NCBI GenBank assembly: GCA_017536555.1
Contig: JAFXHE010000008.1
Location: 62,001-126,000, forward strand
Reading direction: 5' to 3'
Source: Alistipes sp.
GTDB taxonomy: Bacteria > Bacteroidota > Bacteroidia > Bacteroidales > Rikenellaceae
Length of the DNA: 64,000 bases
Numbering within the stretch: the first letter of the stretch is position 1; every line of letters starts with the position of its first letter. Shown here one piece after another: positions 1 to 8,409 of this stretch. The translations under genes and the position numbers were made by a program. The notes under the pieces are model-generated. The model saw nothing but the letters and a program-made list of their open reading frames with translations, did not search any database and was not told the origin of the DNA.

Positions 1-1
1 T

Positions 2-262
2 ATGAGTACGTGGGTAGGTGGCGAGGAGAACAGCATACACTTCTCACACTCTGCTGACGGCTCACGTATAGCACTGCCCATCACAGGCAAGTTCCTTAAG
101 AAGGTGTACAACAATGGTACTCTCGGCGTTGACCGCGGCGACCTCTTTGAGCGTTCCGACGAGCTGCCCGACTATAAGTGCAGTATTGATATGTCAGATG
201 CAGGTAACTCATCTACAACAACTGTTGATGACGACATCTTCTCGGATGATGAATTTTTTTAG
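2..262 (+). CDS. Class A penicillin-binding protein (PBP1A-like), C-terminal end only
   Basis: This is the last 86 codons of a gene that begins before the window. The pattern WVGGE, then SIHF, then ALPI.GKF.KKVY matches the end of the transpeptidase domain of bifunctional Bacteroidota PBP1A proteins, which polymerise and cross-link peptidoglycan on the outer face of the inner membrane. The catalytic serine and the glycosyltransferase domain lie upstream and cannot be checked. The tail is acidic and rich in Ser, Thr and Asp, as is common at the C-terminus of these proteins. The first ATG in the window is probably internal. Family call is from recognised motifs only. Confidence 0.72.
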   Translation: MSTWVGGEENSIHFSHSADGSRIALPITGKFLKKVYNNGTLGVDRGDLFERSDELPDYKCSIDMSDAGNSSTTTVDDDIFSDDEFF

Positions 263-390
263 CAGATAGGCTTTCGTGAGACAGTGGTGCGATGCGGTGA
301 GATGGTACACGCATTACGCGCATATACATTTACACATACACACGATACACGATAGTAGTTAAGACAACAACCAACTAAAATATTAAAATT

Positions 391-1392
391 ATGAGAATTG
401 CAATTGTTGGCGCAAGTGGCGCAGTAGGACAGGAGTTTCTCTCAATTCTTGAGAATCACACAATGCACATCGACGAGCTACGACTCTTTGGCTCGAAACG
501 TAGTGCTGGCACAACATACCGCTTCCGCGGCGAAGATATCGTAGTACGCGAGCTTCAACACAACGACGACTTCAAGGATATCGACGTGGCACTATGCTCG
601 GCAGGTGCTTCAACTTCGCGCGAGTTTGCCGAAACTATCACCAAGTACGGCGCATTTATGATTGACAACTCGTCAGCCTTCCGTATGGATGACGATATTC
701 CACTGGTTGTGCCCGAGGTAAATGGCGAAGATGCCTTTAATGCACCACGTCATATCATCGCTAATCCCAACTGTACAACAATACAGATGGTTGTGGCTCT
801 TGGCGCAATTGAGCGTCTGTCACATATCAAGAGTGTACACGTTGCCACCTACCAGTCGGCAAGTGGTGCAGGTGCTTCGGCTATGCAGGAGTTCGAGGAG
901 CAGCATAGAGCTATTGTCGAGGGCAAAGAGCCTAAAGTTGAGAAGTTTGCGTATCAGCTTGCCTATAATCTCATACCCCACATCGACGTATTTCAGGATA
1001 ACGACTACACAAAGGAGGAGATGAAGATGTTCTATGAGACGCGCAAGATTATGCACTCTGACATACGCACATCGGCAACTTGTGTGCGTGTTCCCGTTAT
1101 GCGAGCACACTCTGAAGCTATATGGGTAGAGACCGAGGAGGAGCTCAGCGTGGAGCAGGTGCGCGAGGCATTTGCAAGCACCAAGGGCATTGTCGTTGTT
1201 GACGAGCCAAGCGAAAAACGCTATCCTATGCCCCTCTATGCACAGAGCACCGACCCCGTCTACGTAGGTCGCATACGTAAGGATTTATGCAACGAGCGCG
1301 GCATCACCTTCTGGTGTGTAGCCGACCAAATACGTAAGGGTGCGGCACTTAACGCCATACAGATTCTCGAGTTGCTGGTAGCTAACAGATAA
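391..1392 (+). CDS. asd: Aspartate-semialdehyde dehydrogenase
   Basis: Reduces aspartyl-4-phosphate to aspartate semialdehyde with NADPH, the branch point to lysine/diaminopimelate, threonine and methionine; cytoplasmic. The N-terminus has the nucleotide-binding loop GASGAVG (residues 7-13). The catalytic cysteine sits in NPNCTT at about residue 128, and the substrate-binding segment [12 protein letters not shown] follows. The length of 333 aa is normal for the family. The gene stands alone between the PBP gene and the tnaA promoter; the 128-bp gap upstream shows no clear promoter or hairpin. The product would supply diaminopimelate for the peptidoglycan made by the PBP encoded just upstream, though co-transcription is not shown. 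Confidence 0.95.
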   Translation: MRIAIVGASGAVGQEFLSILENHTMHIDELRLFGSKRSAGTTYRFRGEDIVVRELQHNDDFKDIDVALCSAGASTSREFAETITKYGAFMIDNSSAFRMDDDIPLVVPEVNGEDAFNAPRHIIANPNCTTIQMVVALGAIERLSHIKSVHVATYQSASGAGASAMQEFEEQHRAIVEGKEPKVEKFAYQLAYNLIPHIDVFQDNDYTKEEMKMFYETRKIMHSDIRTSATCVRVPVMRAHSEAIWVETEEELSVEQVREAFASTKGIVVVDEPSEKRYPMPLYAQSTDPVYVGRIRKDLCNERGITFWCVADQIRKGAALNAIQILELLVANR

Positions 1393-1446
1393 ATTTGGTT
1401 TTATTCGATAGCAAGGATGATAGTATAAAAATATTTATTGTTTTAG

Positions 1447-1477
1447 TTGCAATTGACCATATTTTTGTATACCTTTG
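1447..1477 (+). promoter_or_regulatory. Bacteroidota-type promoter of tnaA
   Basis: A TTG core at 1447-1449 is followed after 20 bp by TACCTTTG at 1470-1477, which fits the Bacteroidota sigma-ABfr -33/-7 pattern. The predicted transcript would start near 1482 and give a leader of about 90 nt before tnaA. Confidence 0.7.
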
Positions 1478-1497
1478 TCGCAGTTACCTGATTTATA

Positions 1498-1542
1498 ATG
1501 AGAAAAAGGGTGCGAACCAAAGAAAAAAGAATAAATTATTAA
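1498..1542 (+). other. Possible short leader ORF upstream of tnaA
   Basis: Within the predicted tnaA leader an ATG opens a 14-codon frame (MRKRVRTKEKRINY) ending in TAA about 30 nt before tnaA. It is very basic and has no tryptophan, unlike enterobacterial TnaC, so the Trp-sensing attenuation known there is not supported. It may be chance. Confidence 0.2.
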
Positions 1543-1573
1543 ATTATCAATAACCTATAAAAAACTACAAACT

Positions 1574-2947
1574 ATGGAAATCCCATTTGCAGAAGCGTAT
1601 CGAATTAAGATGGTTGAGCCTTTGAAGAAGAGCACACGCGAGGAGCGTGAGCAGTGGCTCAAGGAGGCACACTACAACCTCTTCGGTCTTAAGTCAGAGC
1701 AGGTTTACATCGACTGCTTGACAGACTCTGGTACTGGCGCAATGAGCGACCGTCAGTGGGCAGCTATGATGACTGGTGACGAGGCTTACGCTGGTTCAAA
1801 GTCATTCTTCCAGCTCAAGGAGACTATCTTCAACATCACAGGCTTCGAGTACGTTATCCCTACTCACCAGGGTCGTGCTGCAGAGAACGTATTGTTCTCG
1901 CACCTCGTAAAGGCTGGTGACATCATCCCTGGTAACTCACACTTCGACACAACAAAGGGTCACATCGAGTTCCGTAAGGCTACCGCTTTGGACTGCACTA
2001 TCGACGCAGCAAAGGATACACAGCTTGAGATTCCCTTCAAGGGTGAGGTAGACTGCGCAAAGCTTGAGAAGGCATTGGCAGAGAACGCAGAGAAGGTTCC
2101 CTTCATCATCGTTACTATCACCAACAACACCGCAGGTGGTCAGCCCGTATCAATGAAGAACCTTCGTGACGTACGTGCTATCGCAGACAAGTATGGCAAG
2201 CGCGTTGTATTTGACTCTGCACGTTTCGTTGAGAACGCATACTTCATCAAGACTCGTGAGGAGGGCTACGCAGATAAGACTATCAAGGAGATCTGCAAGG
2301 AGATGTTCTCTTACGCTGACGGTATGACTATGTCATCAAAGAAGGACGGTCTCGTAAATATGGGTGGTTTCATCGCTACACGTCACGAGGACTGGTATGA
2401 GGGTGCAAAGCGTTTCTGCATCCCCTTCGAGGGCTTCTTGACATACGGTGGTATGAATGGTCGTGATATGGCTGCTTTGGCAGTTGGTCTCGACGAGAAC
2501 ACCGAGCTTGAGACTATCGAGACTCGTATCAAGCAGGTTCAGTACCTCGCTGCAAAGCTCGACGAGTATGGTATCCCTTACCAGCGTCCCGTAGGTGGTC
2601 ACGCATTGTTCGTTGACGCAGACAAGGTTCTTACTAACATTCCCAAGGAGGAGTTCCCCGCACAGACACTCGCTATCGAGCTCTACTTGGAGGCAGGTGT
2701 ACGTGGTTGCGAGATTGGTTACATCCTTGCTGACCGTGACCCTGTAACTCGTGAGAACCGTTTTGGCGGTCTTGACCTCCTTCGTTTGTGCATCGCACGT
2801 CGCTCTTACACTAACAACCATATGGATGTTATCGCTGCTGCTTTGAAGAACGTTTACGACCGTCGTAACGAGATCAAGCGCGGTGTTAAGATTGTTTGGG
2901 AGACAGAGTTGATGCGTCACTTCACCGTTAAGTTGGAGCGTTTGTAA
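1574..2947 (+). CDS. tnaA: Tryptophanase (tryptophan indole-lyase)
   Basis: PLP-dependent beta-eliminating lyase that splits L-tryptophan into indole, pyruvate and ammonia in the cytoplasm. The 457-aa protein aligns throughout with the tryptophanase / tyrosine phenol-lyase family: LTDSGTGAMS, MTGDEAYAGS, PTHQGR, and the PLP lysine K257 in MSSKKDG. Three positions separate the two activities and all agree with tryptophanase: Asp at residue 125 in HFDTTKGH (Thr in tyrosine phenol-lyase), Ile in CEIG (Arg in tyrosine phenol-lyase) and His in MRHFT near the C-terminus (Phe in tyrosine phenol-lyase). Codon use is strongly biased, suggesting high expression. It is monocistronic, with its own promoter and terminator; no tnaB-type permease is adjacent. 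Confidence 0.92.
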   Translation: MEIPFAEAYRIKMVEPLKKSTREEREQWLKEAHYNLFGLKSEQVYIDCLTDSGTGAMSDRQWAAMMTGDEAYAGSKSFFQLKETIFNITGFEYVIPTHQGRAAENVLFSHLVKAGDIIPGNSHFDTTKGHIEFRKATALDCTIDAAKDTQLEIPFKGEVDCAKLEKALAENAEKVPFIIVTITNNTAGGQPVSMKNLRDVRAIADKYGKRVVFDSARFVENAYFIKTREEGYADKTIKEICKEMFSYADGMTMSSKKDGLVNMGGFIATRHEDWYEGAKRFCIPFEGFLTYGGMNGRDMAALAVGLDENTELETIETRIKQVQYLAAKLDEYGIPYQRPVGGHALFVDADKVLTNIPKEEFPAQTLAIELYLEAGVRGCEIGYILADRDPVTRENRFGGLDLLRLCIARRSYTNNHMDVIAAALKNVYDRRNEIKRGVKIVWETELMRHFTVKLERL

Positions 2948-2988
2948 TATGACGTTGTAGCTGTCGTTTTGACGGCTGCACCGACACG

Positions 2989-3028
2989 AGGGCTGGATGG
3001 ATAACCATTCAGCCCTTATTGTTATAGT
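2989..3028 (+). terminator. Intrinsic terminator after tnaA
   Basis: A 12-bp stem (2989-3000 with 3005-3016, one G-T pair) closes a 4-nt ATAA loop and is followed by a T-rich stretch. Confidence 0.7.
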
Positions 3029-3089
3029 TGCTGTTACGCGGCATAATGTGTTTCGGGCGAGGTTGAGTACACCGTTTCCATTTTTTTAG

Positions 3090-3097
3090 TATATTTG
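3090..3097 (+). promoter_or_regulatory. -7 box directly before the MBL-fold gene
   Basis: TATATTTG ends only 4 bp before the ATG at 3102, so transcription should start at or within a few bases of the start codon. This suggests a leaderless or nearly leaderless mRNA. The -33 element is weak. Confidence 0.55.
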
Positions 3098-3101
3098 TCG
3101 T

Positions 3102-3878
3102 ATGAAACTCACATTCTTGGGTACAGGCACATCACAGGGTGTACCAGTCATAGGCTGTAAGTGTGAGGTTTGTCGCTCACAAGATCACCGCGACCAGCGT
3201 CTGCGCACAGCAGCAATGGTCGAGGTGGAGGGGTTGCGTCTTGTAATTGATGCAGGCCCCGACTTCCGCCAACAGATGTTGCGCGAGGGCATCACGCACA
3301 TCGACGCGATACTGCTAACACACCAGCATAAAGATCATATAGGCGGTATAGATGACGTGCGCGCGTTCAACTTCGTGGACTACCCCACTATACACACTAT
3401 GCACATATACGGCAATGCTACAACAATAGCAACGGTAAGCAGCGATTTTGGCTATGCCTTTGCCGCAAAGCCATACCGTGGCGTGCCCGTTATTGAGCGA
3501 CATATCATTGACGAGCAACAGCCGTTTAATGTTGGGGGAGTAGAGATAACGCCTATTGTGGGAGGTCACTCCAAACACTTCACGTCGACGGGCTATCGCA
3601 TAGGCAAGATGGCGTATCTCACCGATTTTAGCAGCATTGACACGGCGGAGATAGCAAAACTTCAGGGCGTTGAGCTACTTGTGGTAAATGCCTTGCGCTG
3701 GAGACCACACGACTCACACTTCTGCGTTGCGGAGGCATTGCAACTTATTGAAAAGGTTGCGCCACGCGAGGCATATATTACGCATATGGCGCACGAGATT
3801 GGTCTACACAGCGTTGCCGACAAGCGACTACCCGCAGGTGTACGGTTTGCCTACGACAGACTGTGCGTGGAGATATAG
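3102..3878 (+). CDS. MBL-fold metallohydrolase, PhnP-like phosphodiesterase family
   Basis: The 258-aa protein begins FLGTGTSQGVPVIGC, the typical start of PhnP-type metallo-beta-lactamase-fold hydrolases, followed by Cys pairs (CKCEVC) like the structural zinc site of PhnP. The metal-binding motif HQHKDHIGG carries the canonical HxHxDH. Other metal ligands are likely in GGHSKH, YLTDFSS and ITHMAHE. PhnP hydrolyses cyclic phosphodiesters such as phosphoribosyl 1,2-cyclic phosphate; no other phn gene is present here, so the substrate is open. The start is fixed by the family N-terminus even though the -7 box lies immediately before it. The SDR gene follows after 28 bp, possibly co-transcribed. 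Confidence 0.85.
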   Translation: MKLTFLGTGTSQGVPVIGCKCEVCRSQDHRDQRLRTAAMVEVEGLRLVIDAGPDFRQQMLREGITHIDAILLTHQHKDHIGGIDDVRAFNFVDYPTIHTMHIYGNATTIATVSSDFGYAFAAKPYRGVPVIERHIIDEQQPFNVGGVEITPIVGGHSKHFTSTGYRIGKMAYLTDFSSIDTAEIAKLQGVELLVVNALRWRPHDSHFCVAEALQLIEKVAPREAYITHMAHEIGLHSVADKRLPAGVRFAYDRLCVEI

Positions 3879-3906
3879 TAGAATAAGAGACTAAAACAAG
3901 CATATT

Positions 3907-4725
3907 ATGAAGAATTGTCTAAATGGTAAGGTCGTCGTCGTGACTGGCGCATCTTCGGGCATTGGCGAGGCTATGTCTCGCGAGTATGCGAAGATGGGCG
4001 CAAAGGTTGTTATGGGCGCACGCCGCGAAGAGGAGCTTAAGCGCATCGCCGATGAGATTGCAGCCGAGGGTGGCACCGTTGCATACTCTGCGTGCGATGT
4101 CACAAATGAGGAGGATTGCAAGCAGCTTATGCAGACTGCAATAGATAAGTTTGGCGGTATCGACGTGCTTATATGTAACGCAGGACTCTCTATGCGCGCA
4201 CTCTTTGATGACTGCGACTTAAAAGTTTTACACCGCCTTATGGATGTAAACTTCTGGGGTACGGTAAACTGCACAAAGCACGCTCTAAAGTGGTTGCAAA
4301 AGTCGAAAGGCTCACTTGTAGGCATCTCGTCGGTTGCGGGCATACACGGTCTTCCAGGACGCACGGGCTACTCGGCATCGAAGTATGCTATGACAGGCTT
4401 CCTGGATACTATACGTGTCGAAAACCTCAAGAAGGGGCTACACGTGATGACAGCCTGCCCAGGTTTCACAGCATCTAACGTACGCTTCTCGGCACTCACA
4501 GCCGACGGCTCACAGCAGGGCGAGACACCGCGCAACGAGGCGAAGATGATGACACCGCAACAGGTGGCACACATCGTTGAGCGAGGCATACGTCGCCGTA
4601 AGCGTCTATGTCTAATGGAGTGGGAGGGTCGCGGCACGCACCTCCTCAAGAAGATTTGCCCAGGCTTTGTCGACAAACTCTTCTATGCTGTGATGGCAAA
4701 GGAGCCAGACTCGCCGCTAAAGTAA
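3907..4725 (+). CDS. Short-chain dehydrogenase/reductase
   Basis: A 272-aa classical SDR. The Rossmann loop GASSGIG lies at residues 14-20, the structural NAG motif in CNAGLS, and the catalytic set is Ser in ISSVAG plus YSASK (Tyr and Lys). An NAD(P)-dependent oxidoreductase of this kind acts on an alcohol or ketone; the substrate cannot be read from the sequence. The C-terminal part (RRRKRLCLMEWEGRG, then a hydrophobic tail) resembles SDRs that attach to membranes and act on lipids, but that is a weak inference. It lies 28 bp after the PhnP-like gene and ends before a strong bidirectional terminator. Confidence 0.88.
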   Translation: MKNCLNGKVVVVTGASSGIGEAMSREYAKMGAKVVMGARREEELKRIADEIAAEGGTVAYSACDVTNEEDCKQLMQTAIDKFGGIDVLICNAGLSMRALFDDCDLKVLHRLMDVNFWGTVNCTKHALKWLQKSKGSLVGISSVAGIHGLPGRTGYSASKYAMTGFLDTIRVENLKKGLHVMTACPGFTASNVRFSALTADGSQQGETPRNEAKMMTPQQVAHIVERGIRRRKRLCLMEWEGRGTHLLKKICPGFVDKLFYAVMAKEPDSPLK

Positions 4726-4772
4726 CTGCAAAGATAGGCTATGGCGATAAGCCGATGCCACAAGATAGAGTA

Positions 4773-4807
4773 AGGGGCTGTCCAACAGATTTGTTGCGAC
4801 AGCCCCT
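4773..4807. terminator. Bidirectional terminator between the SDR gene and the RND operon
   Basis: A 10-bp perfect stem (4773-4782 with 4798-4807) extends through a 1-nt bulge into a further 5-bp stem with a GATT loop. It sits between two convergent transcription units. Confidence 0.7.
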
Positions 4808-4830
4808 CATACATAGGTAAGCAGATGCTA

Positions 4831-5124
4831 CTACATCATCTGCTCAATATTCCAGACAAAGGCACGTGAGCCCTGCTGCTTGGTTGTAGAGTCAATCTCA
4901 CGAAGACCATCCATAAGTACGGGTATCTTCTCGTCCTCAACAATCGCAATAACAGAGGCATTCATCGAAGGCCACGCGTGTGTGCCATAGTGAGGCTCAC
5001 CGTCAAAGGTACCACGACCCTCGGTCAATGCCCAACGCGTGAAGCCGCGCACGCCATTGTCATCGAGGAGCTTATTGATACGCTCGGTGAGTGCCTGATT
5101 GTATGATACAAAAAATGCTTTCAT
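4831..5124 (-). CDS. PII-like small protein at the end of an RND operon
   Basis: A 97-aa cytoplasmic-looking protein with no signal peptide or membrane segment. The pattern MKAFFVSYNQ, RWALTEGRGTFDGEP, GTHAWPSMN, IVEDEKIP and GSRAFVWNIE matches a Bacteroidota group often named P-II family nitrogen regulator. The ferredoxin-like layout (strand, helix, strand, strand, helix, strand) and the WP-N segment resemble PII-like and DUF3240 proteins encoded beside RND pumps. It is the last gene of the operon, 56 bp after the pump gene. A regulatory or small-ligand sensing role toward the pump is an inference from this position; neither ligand nor partner is known. Confidence 0.62.
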   Translation of the reverse strand: MKAFFVSYNQALTERINKLLDDNGVRGFTRWALTEGRGTFDGEPHYGTHAWPSMNASVIAIVEDEKIPVLMDGLREIDSTTKQQGSRAFVWNIEQMM

Positions 5125-5180
5125 TGTTTTATGCTTTGTGTTGGCGGGTGTATAGCACCCGCCAACTGTTGTTTATACTC

Positions 5181-8100
5181 TTATTTGCCAGACTCCAACG
5201 ACTGCTTCTTACGCATCTGCTCGCGGATGAATGCCTCCTCCTGTGCCTGCAAGCGTGCCTTGCGGGCTGCCTTACGCTCCTTGCGACCCTGCAACATAGC
5301 GTAAAGTGCAGGCACAATAAAGAGGGTAAGGAATGTAGAGAAGAGCAGACCACCTACTACCGATATACCCATAGGCTGCCATATCTCCGAGCCCTCACCA
5401 ATACCCATTGCCATAGGCACCATACCGAGGATAGTGGTGAGTGAGGTCATCAACACGGGGCGCAAACGGCTCTTACCACCTGCGATAACGGCATCTGCGA
5501 CATTCATACCACGCTCAACCAACAGGTTCATATAGTCTACCAGCACGATACCGTTCTTTGTTACGATACCCACAAGCATAATAGCACCGATAAGAGCGAT
5601 GATTGAGAGCGGTGTTGATGATATCCACAAGGCGAAGAATACACCCGACATCGCAAACGGAATGGTAAACATAATGATAAGCGGGTAGACCAACGACTCG
5701 AACTGTGTTGCCATCACGATATATACCAAAATGATGATAAGTGCAAGCAAAACACCGATATCGCTAAATGCCTCACCCTGATCCTCGATGGTACCACCAA
5801 TCTCAAGGCTCATACCTGCGGGCACCTCATAGTTGGCAAGCAACTCGTTAACCTGAACAACAGCGTCACCCAGTGCGACACCTGCACCTACAGAGCCCTC
5901 AACAGTGACGATACGCTGACGGTTCTCACGCTCAATCTCGGGAGATGAGAATGACTCCATAACAGTAGCCACCTCCTTGAGCTTGATGGGACGACCCATA
6001 GCTGTATAGAGGGTGATGTTCTCAACATCCTCAATGCTCTCACGGAAGGGCTCGGCGTAGCGTACTACGATATCATACTCATCGCCATCCTCACGGTACT
6101 TCGAGCACTCGAAACCATAGATACGGTTACGCACAAACTGCGCAGCTGTAGCTGTGTTCATACCGTAGTATGAGAGCTTATCGCGGTCAAAGACAACGTT
6201 GAACTCGGGCTGAAGATCCTCACGCGAGAGCTGAACGTCACGCATAGTGCTCAAATTTGACATCTTCGACTGTAGCTCGCGCGCAGTAGCCATAGCAACG
6301 TCCATATCGTGACCAAAGACCTTGATGTTCACGGTACTTGAGCCCGACATACCACCGCCGCTACCACCAGGTGATACGGTAAACTCACGAATCTCTGGAA
6401 TAGCCGCCAAGTCCTTACGCAGATTATCCGAAATCTCGTAGATTGTAGGACGCTCCATATCTGAAAGACGGGGCATACGCAAGTTATAGTTGATGATATA
6501 TGAGCCTGTGGTCTGCATAGCGGCAAACGCATTATCCGACGAGTTTGCACCAGCAGAGGTAGATACCATAAAGATATAGGGGTACTTCTCGGCAAGAATC
6601 TGGTCAATCTGACGCGCAACCTTTGAAGTATAGTCTACGTGTACGTTCTGTGGCATCTTGACAACCATCGTAATACGACCATTATCCGAGGGCGGGAAGA
6701 ACTCCGTAGGCACCTGGCTAACAAGCATCAAAGATATTGCAAAGACTGCCATAAGTCCAACCACAACGCTCTTCTTCCACTTCACCACGAAGCGCAACAT
6801 ACGCTCGTATACACGGTCGAGCCACTGCAAGAACTTGTCAATAGGCTTATAGATGATACCTATACCCTTGTAGGTGTGGGCTGCGCCATCAATCTTGAGC
6901 ATATATGCCGACAACATCGGGGTAAGCGTAATAGCCGCAGTGGTAGAGACGCACACAACGATAGTAACAATCCAACCCAACTCGCGGAACATAATACCCG
7001 ACATACCAGGAAGCATAGTCAAGGGCAAGAACACTGCAACGACAACCAATGTTGTGGCGATTACTGACAACCACACCTCATTGGTAGCATAGATAGCCGC
7101 CTCCTTGGGAGATGAACCACGCTCGATATGTGTGGTGATATTCTCCAACACCACAATAGCATCATCCACAACCATACCGATAGCAATTGACAGAGCCGAC
7201 AACGAGATGATGTTCAGCGTAGAGCCTGCGGCAAAGAGGTATATGAATCCACAAATAAGTGAGATGGGGATAGTAAGACAGATGATGAACGTAGCACGCC
7301 AACGACCCAAGAAGACCATCACGACAAGGATGACGAAGATGAATGCGTACATAATAGTCTCGGCAAGCGAGTTGATAGCATCCTTAATCTCCTGTGATGA
7401 CTCAAAGATAGTCTCCACCTTACAATCGGGTGGAAGCGTAGGTATAATCTCCTCCATACGAGCCTTAACATCCTCAACAATCTGCACGGTGTTAGAGCCT
7501 GTCTGCTTCTGAATCATCACACGCACACCCTGACGACCATTGATACGCTCATCCATAGTAGCCTCCTCAAGTGTGTCGACAATCTCTGCAACGTCAGAGA
7601 GCTTAACGGTACGACCACCCTGATTTGAGATTACGATATCATACAGCTCGCGGCTATCGTCAAACTCAAGGTCTGATTTGATATTGAAGGTCTGGTCGCC
7701 AATATCGAGCTTACCTGCAGGCATATTGATATTCTCTGCCGCGATAATCTGTCCAAGCGACTCCACAGTAAGACCGTATGCCTCCAACTTCTTGGGGTCT
7801 ACATTTATCTGCACCTCACGCTCACGCGCACCGATAACAGCCACAGAGCCGATACCATTGACACGGTTAAGCTCGTTGACCATCTTATCGTCCAAAATCT
7901 TGGGAAGTGCCGCATAGCTCTCATCAGCCGTCACCGAAAGCATCATAACAGGCATCATTGATGACGAGAACTTCATAACGGTAGGATAATCCACACCGTC
8001 GGGCAAGAGTGTCTGTGAACGGCTGACAACATCACGCACGTCATTAGCCGCCTCCGTAAGATCACATCCATACTCAAACTCCAGCGTAATGATAGAGACA

Positions 8101-8360
8101 TTATCTGAAGACTTTGAGGTAATCTTTTCAAGGTTATCAACAGAGTTTAGCTGATCCTCCAACAATCGGGTAATATTGGTCTCGATATCCTCGGCATTAC
8201 CACCTGGATACATAGTAACAACGCTGATATACGGAACCTCAATATCGGGGTACTGGTCGATACCCAGACCTCGAAGCGAGTACAATCCGAAGATTATGAC
8301 CGCTATAAATATTAGGGCAGTAGAAATGGGCTTTCGTACCGCTGTTTCATAAATTGCCAT
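5181..8360 (-). CDS. RND multidrug-efflux inner-membrane pump (HAE1/AcrB type)
   Basis: A 1059-aa proton-driven efflux transporter of the inner membrane. It has the RND layout: one N-terminal helix (about residues 10-30), a large periplasmic loop, a helix bundle, a second periplasmic loop and a final helix bundle. Proton-relay residues are conserved: D399-D400 in GMVVDDAIV and K935 in GIVTKNGIV, matching AcrB D407, D408 and K940. The pattern is of the hydrophobe/amphiphile (drug) branch rather than the metal branch, but the substrate is unknown. The C-terminus is basic and cytosolic. It follows the adaptor gene by 49 bp and precedes the PII-like gene. Confidence 0.93.
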   Translation of the reverse strand: MAIYETAVRKPISTALIFIAVIIFGLYSLRGLGIDQYPDIEVPYISVVTMYPGGNAEDIETNITRLLEDQLNSVDNLEKITSKSSDNVSIITLEFEYGCDLTEAANDVRDVVSRSQTLLPDGVDYPTVMKFSSSMMPVMMLSVTADESYAALPKILDDKMVNELNRVNGIGSVAVIGAREREVQINVDPKKLEAYGLTVESLGQIIAAENINMPAGKLDIGDQTFNIKSDLEFDDSRELYDIVISNQGGRTVKLSDVAEIVDTLEEATMDERINGRQGVRVMIQKQTGSNTVQIVEDVKARMEEIIPTLPPDCKVETIFESSQEIKDAINSLAETIMYAFIFVILVVMVFLGRWRATFIICLTIPISLICGFIYLFAAGSTLNIISLSALSIAIGMVVDDAIVVLENITTHIERGSSPKEAAIYATNEVWLSVIATTLVVVAVFLPLTMLPGMSGIMFRELGWIVTIVVCVSTTAAITLTPMLSAYMLKIDGAAHTYKGIGIIYKPIDKFLQWLDRVYERMLRFVVKWKKSVVVGLMAVFAISLMLVSQVPTEFFPPSDNGRITMVVKMPQNVHVDYTSKVARQIDQILAEKYPYIFMVSTSAGANSSDNAFAAMQTTGSYIINYNLRMPRLSDMERPTIYEISDNLRKDLAAIPEIREFTVSPGGSGGGMSGSSTVNIKVFGHDMDVAMATARELQSKMSNLSTMRDVQLSREDLQPEFNVVFDRDKLSYYGMNTATAAQFVRNRIYGFECSKYREDGDEYDIVVRYAEPFRESIEDVENITLYTAMGRPIKLKEVATVMESFSSPEIERENRQRIVTVEGSVGAGVALGDAVVQVNELLANYEVPAGMSLEIGGTIEDQGEAFSDIGVLLALIIILVYIVMATQFESLVYPLIIMFTIPFAMSGVFFALWISSTPLSIIALIGAIMLVGIVTKNGIVLVDYMNLLVERGMNVADAVIAGGKSRLRPVLMTSLTTILGMVPMAMGIGEGSEIWQPMGISVVGGLLFSTFLTLFIVPALYAMLQGRKERKAARKARLQAQEEAFIREQMRKKQSLESGK

Positions 8361-8409
8361 CTTCTATATGGTTTAAATGTTAGAAACTTGTTTTAGTGTC
8401 GTCCACAAA

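Noticed and set aside
263..390. Possible regulatory RNA in the gap before asd
   Set aside because: The gap has no convincing hairpin, promoter or conserved motif that I can see.
2336..2920. 194-codon minus-strand open frame opposite tnaA
   Set aside because: It is antisense to strongly biased tnaA codons and shows no recognisable motifs.
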